From NCBI GenBank assembly GCA_937868245.1, contig CALMMI010000209.1, forward strand, positions 1 through 5,107: DNA of 5,107 nt, read 5' to 3'. Shown here one piece after another: positions 4,302 to 5,107 of this stretch; within the stretch, counting starts at the first letter, position 1; each line of letters begins with the position of its first letter. Under the pieces are notes generated by a model. It was not told where the DNA came from. It was given only the letters and a program-made list of their open reading frames with translations, and did not search any database. The DNA comes from an uncultured Ignavibacteria bacterium (lineage in GTDB: Bacteria > Bacteroidota > Ignavibacteria > Kapaibacteriales > UBA961). The position numbers and the translations under genes were made by a program.

Positions 4302-5107
4302 TTATCTTCCGCTGATAAGTTGCAAGTACTGTTGCGGATTTTGATTCGCTTGCGATAAGGTTGTAATCGAAGTTTGTTGCAAGAATTGCGACTTAACAAG
4401 CTCGAGTTGTTCCTGAGCAACATCTGTATCTTCGATACGGGAGATAGCAGCATTATAATTGGTTATTTGCGATTTGAGTGCATCTTCCTGTGAAGTAAGA
4501 CGGTTGCTGATACCTCCAAGGTACGAGGCAACTTTATTCACATTATTAAGAGCATTTGCCAAGCTTGTTAGAGTTGTACTGATGTTTGCCGAACTGAATA
4601 CACCAAGATTGGTAGTGTTTACTGCATCCAAGCTGGCTAAATCCAAACCAGATACTCCAGCGAAGTTAGCATTATTAGTAACTGTAACTAAGAAACTTCC
4701 ATTTGTAATATCGAAGTTAGCGGTACTTGCTGCGGTTGTCAAATCGACCGCAAGAGTAAGTAAAGTGTTCGCAGCATTAAATCCAATCACAAAATCACCT
4801 GAGAACGTACCGTCTATCAATTGACGACCACCGAACACGGTAGAATCTACGATAGTTTGGATCTGCTGTGCAAAACGGTATGCTGCTTTCGCTAGAGCTA
4901 CTTTTTCATCGCTACCCAAAGCACCTGATGAAGCTGTTGCAGCAGCATCTTTGATTTTGGTGAGCAAATCGTTGATATTGTCAAAACCGTCTTGAGCAAT
5001 ATTAGCAACGTTTGATGCATCTCCCACTGCTCGTAATGCAGCTTTTAATGCATCAAAACCGTCTTGAGCAATATTAGCAACGTTTGATGCATCTCCCACT
5101 GCTCGTA
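4302..5107 (-). CDS. flagellin, 3' part (N-terminus beyond the window edge)
   Basis: The frame is open from the right edge to TAA at 4302-4304, giving about 267 visible residues. The GTG at 5099 is an internal Val codon, not a start. The C-terminal D0 helix is diagnostic: ISRIEDTDVAQEQLELVKSQ then FLQQTSITTLSQANQNPQQY, matching the SRI-D-DVA-E...Q-LQQ...LAQANQ pattern of flagellins. Upstream, DNINDLLTKIKDAAATASSG followed by QQIQTIVDSTVFGGRQLIDG matches the conserved N-terminal D1 region (EINNIL-RI-ELA-QA-NG and the RQLLDG-like end). The middle between them is short and rich in Thr, Asn, Ala and Ser, so there is little or no D2/D3 elaboration. The visible part has no Cys, as usual for flagellins. 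The product is exported by the flagellar type III system and polymerises into the filament. The first D0 helix and the promoter are missing. A 24-aa tandem repeat lies at the visible N-terminal end. The gene is convergent with the HNH gene. Confidence 0.94.
   Translation of the reverse strand, partial: RAVGDASNVANIAQDGFDALKAALRAVGDASNVANIAQDGFDNINDLLTKIKDAAATASSGALGSDEKVALAKAAYRFAQQIQTIVDSTVFGGRQLIDGTFSGDFVIGFNAANTLLTLAVDLTTAASTANFDITNGSFLVTVTNNANFAGVSGLDLASLDAVNTTNLGVFSSANISTTLTSLANALNNVNKVASYLGGISNRLTSQEDALKSQITNYNAAISRIEDTDVAQEQLELVKSQFLQQTSITTLSQANQNPQQYLQLISGR
4981..5107 (-). repeat. 72-nt in-frame tandem repeat (24 aa) in the flagellin D1 region
   Basis: Bases 4981-5035 and 5053-5107 are identical over 55 nt, offset by 72 nt, with the first mismatch at 4980 (g) versus 5052 (a). 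In protein terms the segment RAVGDASNVANIAQDGFD occurs twice, 24 residues apart, joined by ALKAAL. The last copy runs to the final base of the window, so more copies may follow. The second visible copy aligns without gaps to the normal flagellin segment that leads into EINNIL, so the first copy is an extra helical insertion. The frame is preserved. Confidence 0.9.

Noticed and set aside
4459..4824. 121-codon open frame on the + strand opposite flagellin
   Set aside because: It is antisense to a confident flagellin gene, and its low-complexity Leu/Ala/Val/Lys content mirrors the flagellin codons.
1..5107. CRISPR array, tRNA or rRNA
   Set aside because: No spaced direct-repeat array, cloverleaf or rRNA-like segment was seen; the only direct repeat is the coding flagellin duplication.

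Overview
This 5.1 kb window probably comes from a flagellated bacterium of the Bacteroidota/Chlorobiota (FCB) neighbourhood, perhaps an Ignavibacteria- or Kapabacteria-like lineage. The hints are the style of the proteins, a TAnnTTTG-type promoter element upstream of carA, weak Shine-Dalgarno signals and a flagellin gene. No marker gene in the window settles the phylum. Both ends cut through genes. The right end stops exactly on the last base of a 55-nt perfect repeat, so the window looks like a whole short-read contig that ended at an unresolved repeat.

Layout from left to right: (1) The 3' part of a metallo-beta-lactamase-fold hydrolase overlaps by 4 nt a small Rieske [2Fe-2S] protein, both on the + strand. 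(2) An AT-rich gene on the - strand (about 22-23% GC in sampled lines, against about 52% next door) encodes a 354-aa protein. It has an N-terminal HEPN-type RNase motif (R138-N139-x3-H143) and a C-terminal TOPRIM-like catalytic pattern (E214, D271-x-D273). (3) carA, a complete carbamoyl-phosphate synthase small subunit, lies on the - strand. (4) A 238-bp divergent intergenic region carries a carA promoter element and ribosome-binding site. On the other strand it has a strong isolated AAGGAGG, a short upstream reading frame and a hairpin just before the next gene. (5) A 168-aa HNH endonuclease lies on the + strand. (6) A 44-nt perfect palindrome followed by a T-run lies between the convergent HNH and flagellin genes, with about 165 nt of apparently decayed sequence beside it. 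(7) The 3' part of a flagellin gene lies on the - strand, with a 72-nt (24-aa) in-frame tandem repeat at the window edge.

The genes do not form one pathway. carA (arginine and pyrimidine synthesis), the MBL-Rieske pair, the HNH gene and flagellin look like ordinary chromosomal genes. The HEPN-TOPRIM gene looks like a recently acquired insertion between them and is the best candidate for a single-gene defence or stress effector. The most informative structural observation is the flagellin repeat, because its sharp 55-nt limit suggests that the true copy number has been collapsed by assembly.
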